From positions 1-9,186 of the forward strand of contig JAKAVI010000180.1 in assembly GCA_021817355.1 (NCBI GenBank): a stretch of 9,186 nucleotides of DNA, read 5' to 3'. The notes below the pieces were generated by a model that was not told the origin of the DNA, searched no databases, and saw nothing but the letters and a program-made list of their open reading frames with translations. Every line of letters starts with the position of its first letter. Position 1 is the stretch's first letter. The stretch comes from Pseudomonadota bacterium (GTDB lineage Bacteria; Pseudomonadota; Alphaproteobacteria; Micropepsales; Micropepsaceae). Below, in pieces: positions 1 to 5,540 of the stretch. Both the position numbers and the translations under genes were made by a program.

Positions 1-47
1 GCCTTAGCGTTGCACTGAATACGGTCAGTGATGGGCCGGTAATGTAA
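1..47 (+). CDS. rplA: Probable 3' end of 50S ribosomal protein L1 (partial)
   Basis: The frame starting at base 3 is open from the left edge to a TAA at 45-47 and reads LSVALNTVSDGPVM. The other two forward frames stop within 18 bases. L1 proteins usually end in a stretch like SVALSSTMGPGV. Here SVAL and GP are present in the right order, but the conserved STMGPG motif is altered to VSDGPV. rplA is the normal upstream neighbour of rplJ, and the 223-nt gap to rplJ is the size expected when an L10 leader lies between them. L1 binds 23S rRNA at the L1 stalk and helps release tRNA from the E site. Only 14 codons are visible, so the call rests on position and a short, imperfect match; it could be a chance open stretch. 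Confidence 0.5.
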   Translation, partial: LSVALNTVSDGPVM

Positions 48-53
48 TTGGAA

Positions 54-76
54 TTCCGGCGGACGCATCGCCGGAA
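54..76 (+). other. GC-rich hairpin after the presumed rplA stop
   Basis: TTCCGGCG at 54-61 pairs perfectly with CGCCGGAA at 69-76, giving an 8-bp stem with a 7-base loop, seven nucleotides after the TAA at 45-47. No T-run follows: the next bases begin the L10-type element. It is therefore not a canonical intrinsic terminator. It may instead protect the 3' end of upstream rplKA mRNA, mark a processing site, or stack on the adjacent leader. The pairing is directly visible; the role is inferred. Confidence 0.55.
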
Positions 77-134
77 CCTGTCCGAGACTGCGAGTGCCGG
101 TTTGCCGGCTTAATCAGAGCTCGCAATAGACAGG
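77..134 (+). promoter_or_regulatory. L10 leader (stalk-protein autoregulatory mRNA element)
   Basis: Three nested helices are visible: CCTGTC 77-82 with GACAGG 129-134, TGCGAG 89-94 with CTCGCA 120-125, and GCCGG 96-100 with CCGGC 105-109 closing a TTTG loop. They are separated by asymmetric internal loops (83-88 opposite 126-128, and 110-119 on one side only). In characterised bacteria the L10-L7/L12 complex binds such a leader, which resembles its 23S rRNA site and contains a kink-turn, and so represses translation of rplJ and rplL. The position before rplJ and the stacked-helix layout match that class. I cannot place the kink-turn residues with certainty, and I could not run a covariance-model search. 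Confidence 0.7.
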
Positions 135-231
135 GTGATGGGCCGTTTCGCCGTGGCTGTGTCCTCGGCGGACGGGTTCGAACCCTGGGGCAGGCCTTCG
201 CGCCGAAAGGACGAAGGATATAGCAACAGGG

Positions 232-257
232 CGGCAGCCGGAGCGTCCCGGGTGCCG
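232..257 (+). promoter_or_regulatory. Hairpin immediately upstream of rplJ ribosome binding site
   Basis: CGGCA 232-236 pairs with TGCCG 253-257. After one G-G mismatch (237 and 252), CCGG 238-241 pairs with CCGG 248-251, leaving a six-base loop. The structure ends five bases before the AGGAG at 263-267, so it does not itself cover the Shine-Dalgarno sequence. It could act as a fixed spacer or as one partner of a switch linked to L10 binding upstream. The pairing is seen; the function is inferred. Confidence 0.5.
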
Positions 258-262
258 ATAGT

Positions 263-267
263 AGGAG
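263..267 (+). promoter_or_regulatory. rplJ Shine-Dalgarno AGGAG, with two tandem GTG starts
   Basis: AGGAG at 263-267 lies 3 nt before the GTG at 271 and 6 nt before a second GTG at 274. The second spacing is closer to the usual 5-9 nt, so GTG 274 may be the true start, giving a protein one residue shorter that begins MEKAKK. Confidence 0.75.
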
Positions 268-270
268 AGC

Positions 271-789
271 GTGGTGGAAAAAGCCAAAAAAGCTGAGGTC
301 GTCGAGAGCCTGAATGAGGTTTTCAACGAAGCTGGCTCTGTGGTTGTCGCCCACTACACCGGCCTGACGGTCGCCGAGATGAGCGATCTGCGTGCCCGCA
401 TGCGGGCAGCAGGGGCATCATTCAAGGTGGCCAAAAACCGTCTGGTCGTGCGCGCTCTTCAAGGAACGGCTGCCGAGCCGATTGCCCATCTGTTCAAAGG
501 CCCGACGGGTATCGCCTATTCAAGCGATCCGGTCGCGCCGTCGCGGGTGGCAGCGGCTTATGCCAAGGAGAACGACAAGCTCGTGATCCTCGGCGGTGTC
601 GTCGGGAAGACGGAGCTGGACGCGAGTGGCGTGAAGGCGCTCGCGGAACTGCCGTCGCTCGACGAACTGAGAGGCAAGATCGTGGGCCTGCTTCAGGCGC
701 CTGCGACCAAGATTGCTGGGGTCCTCCAGGCCCCCGCTGGCCAGTTGGCCCGCGTCTTGGCGGCCTATTCCGAGAAGACTGCCGCATAG
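271..789 (+). CDS. rplJ: 50S ribosomal protein L10
   Basis: L10 is the base of the ribosomal stalk: its N-terminal domain binds 23S rRNA beside L11, and its C-terminal helix holds L7/L12 dimers that recruit translation GTPases. The 172-residue product is close to the E. coli length of about 165. Family features are visible in order: the N-terminal helix with VVESLNEVF (about 10-18), the [14 protein letters not shown] segment (28-41), the basic [13 protein letters not shown] stretch (51-63), [10 protein letters not shown] (74-83), and the Ala/Leu-rich C-terminal helix (about 145-172) that should carry the L7/L12 sites. The start is a GTG at 271 or 274 (see the ribosome binding site entry). It is 51 nt upstream of rplL, its physical and regulatory partner, and is preceded by an L10-type leader, so autoregulation by the L10-L7/L12 complex is likely. 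How many L7/L12 dimers it binds cannot be read from the sequence. Confidence 0.97.
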   Translation: MVEKAKKAEVVESLNEVFNEAGSVVVAHYTGLTVAEMSDLRARMRAAGASFKVAKNRLVVRALQGTAAEPIAHLFKGPTGIAYSSDPVAPSRVAAAYAKENDKLVILGGVVGKTELDASGVKALAELPSLDELRGKIVGLLQAPATKIAGVLQAPAGQLARVLAAYSEKTAA

Positions 790-826
790 GGCTACGATCA
801 AATTATTCAAATTCGAACCCGTTAGA

Positions 827-835
827 GAAAGAAAG
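827..835 (+). promoter_or_regulatory. Weak purine-rich ribosome binding site of rplL
   Basis: The best candidate before the rplL ATG is GAAAGAAAG at 827-835, five bases from the start. It lacks a GGAGG-type core, which is odd for a gene normally made in about four-fold excess over L10. The surrounding 790-840 spacer is AT-rich (for example AAATTATTCAAATT), so an unstructured initiation region or coupling to rplJ translation may compensate. The same nonamer precedes rpoC at 5524-5532. Confidence 0.5.
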
Positions 836-840
836 TAATC

Positions 841-1218
841 ATGTCGAAGATCGAACAACTTGTTGAGGATCTCTCTGGTCTCACCGTCCTTGAGGCTGCC
901 GAACTGGCGAAGCTGCTTGAGGATAAGTGGGGCGTGTCAGCTGCTGCTCCGGTTGCCGTGGCGGCTCCCGCCGCTGGCGGTGCCGCTGCGCCTGCGGCTG
1001 CCGAGAAGACCGAATTCACCGTCGTGTTGGTAGATGCCGGCGACAAAAAGATCAACGTGATCAAGGAAGTCCGTGCCATCACGGGGCTTGGCCTCAAGGA
1101 AGCCAAGGACTTGGTGGAAGGAGCTCCCAAGGACGTCAAGGTCGATGTCTCAAAGGACGAGGCCGCCAAAATCAAGAAGCAGCTCGAAGACGCTGGTGCG
1201 AAGGTCGAGCTGAAGTAA
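841..1218 (+). CDS. rplL: 50S ribosomal protein L7/L12
   Basis: L7/L12 is the multicopy stalk protein that contacts EF-Tu, EF-G, IF2 and RF3 and stimulates their GTPase activity. The 125-residue product has the standard architecture: an N-terminal dimerisation and L10-binding region (about 1-31, [20 protein letters not shown]), a flexible Ala/Pro/Gly hinge (about 32-55) and a C-terminal factor-binding domain (about 56-125). The latter includes the conserved [20 protein letters not shown] and [10 protein letters not shown] segments, whose lysines and glycines bind the G domains. The ATG at 841 gives the family N-terminus, so the start is secure. It is co-directional with rplJ across a 51-nt gap and is followed by a 184-nt structured spacer before rpoB. 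Nothing appears truncated or unusual. Confidence 0.98.
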   Translation: MSKIEQLVEDLSGLTVLEAAELAKLLEDKWGVSAAAPVAVAAPAAGGAAAPAAAEKTEFTVVLVDAGDKKINVIKEVRAITGLGLKEAKDLVEGAPKDVKVDVSKDEAAKIKKQLEDAGAKVELK

Positions 1219-1272
1219 GGAGGCGTCGCCGGTTGAACTACGGCGCGCGCGTACATATTTGGTACACCCACC

Positions 1273-1300
1273 CCCTCCGGCGGCGAGAGCTTCCGGAGGG
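1273..1300 (+). terminator. Attenuator-like hairpin between rplL and rpoB
   Basis: CCCTCCGG at 1273-1280 pairs perfectly with CCGGAGGG at 1293-1300, leaving a 12-base loop. The first T-run, TTTT at 1317-1320, starts 17 bases after the stem, too far for a standard intrinsic terminator. Partial termination, pausing or RNase processing is therefore more plausible than full termination, which would also abolish rpoBC expression. AGAGC in the loop (1286-1290) could alternatively pair with GCTCT at 1313-1317. Confidence 0.45.
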
Positions 1301-1338
1301 ACGGTGGCTTTCGCTCTTTTGGGCGCTCTACAGATATC

Positions 1339-1367
1339 GGGCCGCGGCGCCTTGGCGTTACCGGCCC
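1339..1367 (+). other. Second hairpin upstream of rpoB
   Basis: GGGCCG at 1339-1344 pairs with CGGCCC at 1362-1367 around a 17-base loop that is itself GC-rich and partly self-complementary (GGCGCC, 1346-1351). It ends 23 bases before the rpoB ribosome binding site. It may pair with the 1273-1300 hairpin in a two-part regulatory or processing structure. The pairing is visible but the loop is long, so this is a moderate call. Confidence 0.35.
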
Positions 1368-1390
1368 GCAACACGCACTGGAACTTGGCA

Positions 1391-1395
1391 AGGGA
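1391..1395 (+). promoter_or_regulatory. rpoB Shine-Dalgarno AGGGA
   Basis: AGGGA at 1391-1395 lies seven bases before the ATG at 1403. This decides the rpoB start: the product from 1403 begins [13 protein letters not shown], the normal family N-terminus. The open frame reaching 48 codons further upstream has no matching site or homology. Confidence 0.7.
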
Positions 1396-1402
1396 TCGCG
1401 GG

Positions 1403-4400
1403 ATGACGCTTTCATTCACGGGACGCAAAAGGCTTCGCAAATATTTCGGCTCCCTCACCGAGGTCGCGCAGATGCCGAACCTCATCGAGGTGCAGAAGAC
1501 GTCATATGATCAGTTTCTGCAGGTCGACAAACAGGTGGACGACACCCGTCTGGACGAGGGGCTGCAGGCGGTTTTTGCGAGCGTTTTTCCAATCAAGGAT
1601 TTTTCCGAGCACTCGCTGCTGGAATATGTGGACTATCATTTCGAAGAACCCAAATACGATGTCGAAGAGTGTCAGCAGCGCTCGATGACTTATGCCGCAC
1701 CCCTGAAGGTGACGCTGCGGCTGATCGTGTTCGATGTTGATCCAGAGACCGGGGCCAAGTCCGTCAAGGACATCAAGGAACAAGATGTCTACATGGGAGA
1801 CATCCCGTTTATGACGGAAAACGGTACCTTTATTATAAATGGTACTGAGCGGGTGATCGTTAGTCAGATGCACCGCAGCCCGGGCGTCTTCTTCGATCAC
1901 GACAAGGGCAAGACCCATTCCAGTGGCAAATTGCTTTTCGCAGCCCGCGTTATCCCCTACCGCGGTTCGTGGCTGGATTTTGAGTTTGATGCTAAGGACA
2001 TCATCCATGTGCGCATTGACCGGCGTCGCAAGCTGCCGGCGACCGCGCTGCTGTATGCTCTTGGCATGGATCAGGAGACAATCCTTGACTATTTTTATGC
2101 AAAAATAGCCTTCAAGCGTACAAAAGATGGCTGGCTCACTCCTCTGGAACCGGGCTGGATGCGTAACGCCAAGGCAACGACGGACTGGACTAATCCCAAG
2201 ACCGGAGAGGTTCTGGCTGAGGCTGGCACAAAGATTACGGCACGTACGTTGCGCAAATGGGGCGAAGAAGGGGTCAAGAATATCCTCGTCGGCGACGACG
2301 AATTGATCGGGCGTTATTCCGCTCTTGACATGGTCAACGTCGAAACCGGAGAAATTTTTGTCGAAGCCGGTGATGAACTGACGCAAGCCGGTCTCAATAC
2401 TCTTCGCGAGTCTGGCTTTGACGAAATCGATGTAATCAACGTGGATGGCGTCACCATTGGCGCCTATATCCGCAACACGATGGCGGTCGACAAGAACCAT
2501 AGCCGCGAGCAGGCACTGATCGATATTTATCGCGTCATGCGTCCTGGTGAGCCGCCCACGCTCGACACTGCAGAAACACTATTCAACCAGCTCTTCTTCG
2601 ACTCGGAACGCTATGATCTTTCTAGCGTTGGTCGTGTGAAGATGAATATGCGCCTCAACTTGGATGCGCCTGATACCATGCGCGTGCTGCGCAAGGAGGA
2701 CATTCTAGCCATAGTCAAGGCGCTGGCCGATCTGCGTGATGGCCGCGGTGAAGTCGACGACATCGACAATCTTGGTAATCGCCGCGTTCGTTCGGTGGGT
2801 GAACTGATGGAGAATCAGTTCCGGGTTGGTCTGTTGCGCATGGAGCGGGCGATCAAGGAGCGCATGAGTGCGGTCGATATCGACACCGTGATGCCGCATG
2901 ACCTGATCAACGCCAAGCCAGTGGCTGCGGCGGTACGGGAGTTCTTTGGTTCGTCGCAGCTCTCCCAATTTATGGACCAGACCAATCCGCTGTCCGAGGT
3001 CACACACAAACGGCGCATGTCGGCGCTGGGACCAGGTGGTCTTACCCGTGAGCGTGCAGGTTTCGAAGTACGAGACGTGCATCCCACACACTACGGCCGT
3101 ATCTGCCCGATTGAGACACCGGAAGGGCCAAATATCGGTCTTATCAATTCCTTGGCCACGTACGCGCGGGTAAATAAGTATGGCTTTATTGAAAGTCCAT
3201 ACCGAAAAGTCTCCGACAAACGCGTAACCGACGAAGTGATTTATCTGTCGGCCATGGAGGAAGCAAAATACACGATTGCCCAGGCCAATGCGACGATCGA
3301 CAGCAAGGGTCGCCTGGTCGATGAACTGGTGTCCTGTCGGCGAGGCGGAAATTTCGTCATGACCACGCCAGACCAGGTCGAATTTATCGACGTTTCGCCT
3401 AAGCAGTTCGTATCGGTTGCGGCAGCATTGGTTCCCTTTCTTGAGAATGACGACGCAAACCGGGCGTTGATGGGCTCCAACATGCAGCGCCAGGCGGTTC
3501 CGCTTCTGCAGCCAGAGGCTCCCCTGGTGGGGACTGGCATGGAGGACGTGGTGGCACGTGACTCCGGTTCGGCCATCGCCGCCCGTCGTGCCGGCGTGGT
3601 TGACCAGGTTGACGCGACCCGCATCGTGGTGCGCGCAACGGAGGAGTCGGATCCAACCAAGCCAGGAATCGACATCTACCGCCTCAAGAAATTCCAGCGC
3701 TCCAACCAGTCAACTTGCATCAATCAGCGGCCGCTGGTGAAAGTCGGAGATTTGGTGGCAAAGGGCGACATCATCGCCGATGGTCCTTCCACGCAATTGG
3801 GCGATCTAGCCTTAGGTAAGAACGTTCTCGTCGCCTTTATGCCCTGGAACGGCTATAACTTCGAAGATTCCATCCTCATCTCCGAACGCATCGTGCGCGA
3901 CGATGTCTTCACCTCGATCCATATCGAGGAATTCGAGACTATGGCGCGTGATACCAAGCTCGGTCCTGAGGAAATCACCCGGGACATTCCCAATGTCGGT
4001 GAGGAGAGCCTGAAAAACCTTGACGAGGCAGGCATCGTTTATATCGGCGCGGAGGTCAATGCGGGCGATATCCTCGTCGGTAAGGTAACGCCTAAGGGCG
4101 AAACACCGATGACGCCTGAGGAGAAGCTGCTGCGGGCCATTTTTGGGGAGAAAGCCGCGGATGTGCGTGATACCTCTCTGCGGGTACCGCCAGGAGTCAC
4201 TGGCACGATTGTTGAAGTACGTGTCTTCAATCGTCATGGTGTAGATAAGGATCAGCGCGCACTGGCGATCGAGCGGGCTGAAGAAGAGCGCCTCGCCGAA
4301 GACCGTGATGACGAGCTGGCGATTCTGGAGCGCAATATTTTTGCGCGGCTTTCTGAGATCCTGTTGGGCAAGTCGGCAGCGTCAGGTCCCAAGGGGCTCG

Positions 4401-5485
4401 CTCCGGAAACCAAGATTGTGCAAAGCGTACTTGACGCGATACCGCGCCACCAGTGGTGGCAGATCGGGTTGCGCAATGAAAGGGCGATGGCAGAGATCGA
4501 GGCCCTGCGCCGGCAGTATGATGACGCAAAGCAGCGTCTTGATAAGCGCTTTGCCGATAAAGTCGAGAAACTACGCCGGGGCGACGAACTGGCCCCTGGT
4601 GTAATGAAAATGGTCAAGGTGTTTGTCGCGGTGAAGCGCAAGCTGCAACCGGGTGACAAAATGGCCGGACGCCATGGCAACAAGGGTGTGATCAGCCGCA
4701 TTCTGCCGATCGAGGATATGCCCTATCTGGAAGATGGCACTTCGGTTGACATCGTGCTCAATCCGTTGGGTGTGCCCTCTCGCATGAATGTGGGTCAGAT
4801 TCTTGAGACCCATTTGGGCTGGGCCTGTGCCGGTCTTGGGCGTCAGATCGGCGATGTGGTTGACCGCGTTAAACGTGAGAAGCGAGCGGAACCACTGCGT
4901 CACGCACTGAAAGAGGTGTACGGCGATGATGCGCGTTTACGCGAACTGGACGAGGAAGGACTGCTGGAACTTGGGCAGAACTTGCGTGCTGGCGTCCCGA
5001 TAGCTACGCCGGTGTTCGACGGAGCGAAGGAGCGCGATATCGTCGACATGCTTAGCCAGGCCGGTCTCAATGAGAGCGGTCAGGTGACACTCTATGACGG
5101 GCGTACGGGAGATGCGTTCCGTCGGCAGGTGACAGTTGGCTATATCTATATGCTGAAACTGCATCATCTTGTCGATGACAAGATCCACGCGCGCTCAATC
5201 GGCCCCTACTCGCTGGTGACTCAGCAGCCGCTAGGCGGCAAGGCCCAGTTTGGTGGCCAGCGGTTCGGTGAAATGGAAGTGTGGGCGCTCGAAGCCTACG
5301 GTGCGGCCTACACGCTTCAGGAAATCCTGACGGTCAAGTCCGACGACGTTGCCGGGCGCACGAAGGTCTATGAGGCGATAGTACGCGGCGAGGACACGTT
5401 TGAGGCAGGCATTCCCGAAAGCTTCAACGTGCTCGTGAAGGAAATGCGGTCGCTCGGACTTAATGTGGAATTGCTGAACGGATAA
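1403..5485 (+). CDS. rpoB: DNA-directed RNA polymerase subunit beta
   Basis: RpoB is the second-largest RNA polymerase subunit, forming one side of the active-site cleft and binding rifampicin. The 1360-residue product is slightly longer than the E. coli protein (1342). Visible landmarks in order are [20 protein letters not shown] in the N-terminal region; an alpha-type insert with two related units (264-355); the rifampicin cluster at 516-547; [15 protein letters not shown] just after it; the acidic pair E821-D822 in NGYNFEDS; the flap with [15 protein letters not shown] (about 900-915); a charged, helical insert at the SI2 position (about 945-1060); active-site lysines K1086 and K1094 in [12 protein letters not shown]; and the C-terminal [20 protein letters not shown] clamp segment. 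All expected catalytic residues are present and the frame is intact. It sits between the attenuator-like spacer and rpoC, 55 nt downstream, and is presumably co-transcribed with both flanking blocks. Confidence 0.98.
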   Translation: MTLSFTGRKRLRKYFGSLTEVAQMPNLIEVQKTSYDQFLQVDKQVDDTRLDEGLQAVFASVFPIKDFSEHSLLEYVDYHFEEPKYDVEECQQRSMTYAAPLKVTLRLIVFDVDPETGAKSVKDIKEQDVYMGDIPFMTENGTFIINGTERVIVSQMHRSPGVFFDHDKGKTHSSGKLLFAARVIPYRGSWLDFEFDAKDIIHVRIDRRRKLPATALLYALGMDQETILDYFYAKIAFKRTKDGWLTPLEPGWMRNAKATTDWTNPKTGEVLAEAGTKITARTLRKWGEEGVKNILVGDDELIGRYSALDMVNVETGEIFVEAGDELTQAGLNTLRESGFDEIDVINVDGVTIGAYIRNTMAVDKNHSREQALIDIYRVMRPGEPPTLDTAETLFNQLFFDSERYDLSSVGRVKMNMRLNLDAPDTMRVLRKEDILAIVKALADLRDGRGEVDDIDNLGNRRVRSVGELMENQFRVGLLRMERAIKERMSAVDIDTVMPHDLINAKPVAAAVREFFGSSQLSQFMDQTNPLSEVTHKRRMSALGPGGLTRERAGFEVRDVHPTHYGRICPIETPEGPNIGLINSLATYARVNKYGFIESPYRKVSDKRVTDEVIYLSAMEEAKYTIAQANATIDSKGRLVDELVSCRRGGNFVMTTPDQVEFIDVSPKQFVSVAAALVPFLENDDANRALMGSNMQRQAVPLLQPEAPLVGTGMEDVVARDSGSAIAARRAGVVDQVDATRIVVRATEESDPTKPGIDIYRLKKFQRSNQSTCINQRPLVKVGDLVAKGDIIADGPSTQLGDLALGKNVLVAFMPWNGYNFEDSILISERIVRDDVFTSIHIEEFETMARDTKLGPEEITRDIPNVGEESLKNLDEAGIVYIGAEVNAGDILVGKVTPKGETPMTPEEKLLRAIFGEKAADVRDTSLRVPPGVTGTIVEVRVFNRHGVDKDQRALAIERAEEERLAEDRDDELAILERNIFARLSEILLGKSAASGPKGLAPETKIVQSVLDAIPRHQWWQIGLRNERAMAEIEALRRQYDDAKQRLDKRFADKVEKLRRGDELAPGVMKMVKVFVAVKRKLQPGDKMAGRHGNKGVISRILPIEDMPYLEDGTSVDIVLNPLGVPSRMNVGQILETHLGWACAGLGRQIGDVVDRVKREKRAEPLRHALKEVYGDDARLRELDEEGLLELGQNLRAGVPIATPVFDGAKERDIVDMLSQAGLNESGQVTLYDGRTGDAFRRQVTVGYIYMLKLHHLVDDKIHARSIGPYSLVTQQPLGGKAQFGGQRFGEMEVWALEAYGAAYTLQEILTVKSDDVAGRTKVYEAIVRGEDTFEAGIPESFNVLVKEMRSLGLNVELLNG
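2192..2467 (+). repeat. Tandem protein repeat within RpoB beta lobe
   Basis: RpoB residues 264-305 and 312-355 align as two copies with a 48-residue period. Unit one begins [12 protein letters not shown] and unit two [12 protein letters not shown]. Both continue with a Thr three to four residues later, a Leu/Leu helix, a Glu-Gly turn, an I-x-V strand and a terminal IG-x-Y. The similarity is at protein level; I did not see matching DNA runs. This region corresponds to a lineage-variable part of the beta2 lobe, and other alphaproteobacterial RpoB proteins seem to carry similar EAG units, so it is probably ancestral. Confidence 0.6.
2948..3043 (+). other. Rifampicin-resistance-determining region of rpoB
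   Basis: Residues 516-547 correspond to E. coli 507-538, beginning [17 protein letters not shown]. The main resistance positions carry wild-type residues: D525 (E. coli D516), H535 (H526) and S540 (S531). Differences from E. coli are conservative: Thr for Asn518, Val for Ile524 and Met for Ile530. Nothing here suggests target-based rifampicin resistance. Confidence 0.9.
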
Positions 5486-5527
5486 TCGGGGCAACTGCCT
5501 TGCGATACGAGATTATTGTTATCGAAA

Positions 5528-5533
5528 GAAAGG
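5528..5533 (+). promoter_or_regulatory. rpoC ribosome binding site
   Basis: GAAAGG at 5528-5533 lies seven bases before the ATG at 5541 and contains a modest AAGG core. The 55-nt rpoB-rpoC spacer (5486-5540) is otherwise AT-rich in its centre (GAGATTATTGTTATC) and shows no strong hairpin. Confidence 0.6.
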
Positions 5534-5540
5534 CTCGGTA

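Larger units (their letters stand above)
48..270 (+). promoter_or_regulatory. Structured rplA-rplJ intergenic leader
   Basis: This 223-nt stretch has no convincing gene. By eye it folds into a series of hairpins: 54-61 with 69-76; the three-helix L10-type element at 77-134; 149-153 (CGCCG) with 166-170 (CGGCG); 195-200 (CCTTCG) with 212-217 (CGAAGG); and 232-257 just before the ribosome binding site. A 12-base perfect palindrome, GGGTTCGAACCC, lies at 174-185. I saw no clear -35/-10 pair, so rplJ may be transcribed from upstream of rplA or from a promoter I cannot recognise; alphaproteobacterial promoters are hard to spot by eye. The density of pairing suggests a leader whose folding controls rplJL translation or transcription. 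The 149-170 and 195-217 hairpins are short and could be chance. Confidence 0.7.
1219..1402 (+). promoter_or_regulatory. rplL-rpoB spacer, likely attenuator or processing region
   Basis: The 184-nt gap holds no separate gene. The rpoB frame stays open back to 1259, but its translation there resembles nothing in RpoB. Visible pairings are CGCCG 1227-1231 with CGGCG 1241-1245, an 8-bp stem at 1273-1300, and a 6-bp stem at 1339-1367. In E. coli this same spacer contains a partial transcription attenuator and an RNase III cleavage site, which together make rpoBC expression lower than rplJL expression. The position and structured content support a similar role here, but no step can be demonstrated from sequence alone. 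Confidence 0.55.

Noticed and set aside
174..185. GGGTTCGAACCC, resembling a tRNA T-arm
   Set aside because: It is a perfect palindrome, but I found no acceptor stem, D-arm or anticodon arm at tRNA spacing on either strand, so it is not a tRNA.
1259..1402. In-frame N-terminal extension of RpoB by 48 codons from an upstream ATG
   Set aside because: The extension has no similarity to RpoB, overlaps the hairpins of the spacer and lacks a matching ribosome binding site. The ATG at 1403 has AGGGA seven bases upstream and gives the family N-terminus.
822..1415. Long reverse-strand open frame opposite rplL (197 codons)
   Set aside because: It lies antisense to the well-conserved rplL and to the rplL-rpoB spacer. 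Its Ala/Pro/Ser-rich translation is what the antisense of a GC-rich Ala-rich gene gives, and it shows no recognisable domain.
1502..2500. Reverse-strand open frame of 332 codons within rpoB
   Set aside because: It is a mirror frame of strongly conserved rpoB coding sequence. The translation shows no known family and no independent start signals were seen.
2948..3043. Possible rifampicin-resistance substitutions
   Set aside because: The equivalents of E. coli D516, H526 and S531 are all wild type. The Thr at the 518 position and Met at the 530 position look like ordinary lineage variation.
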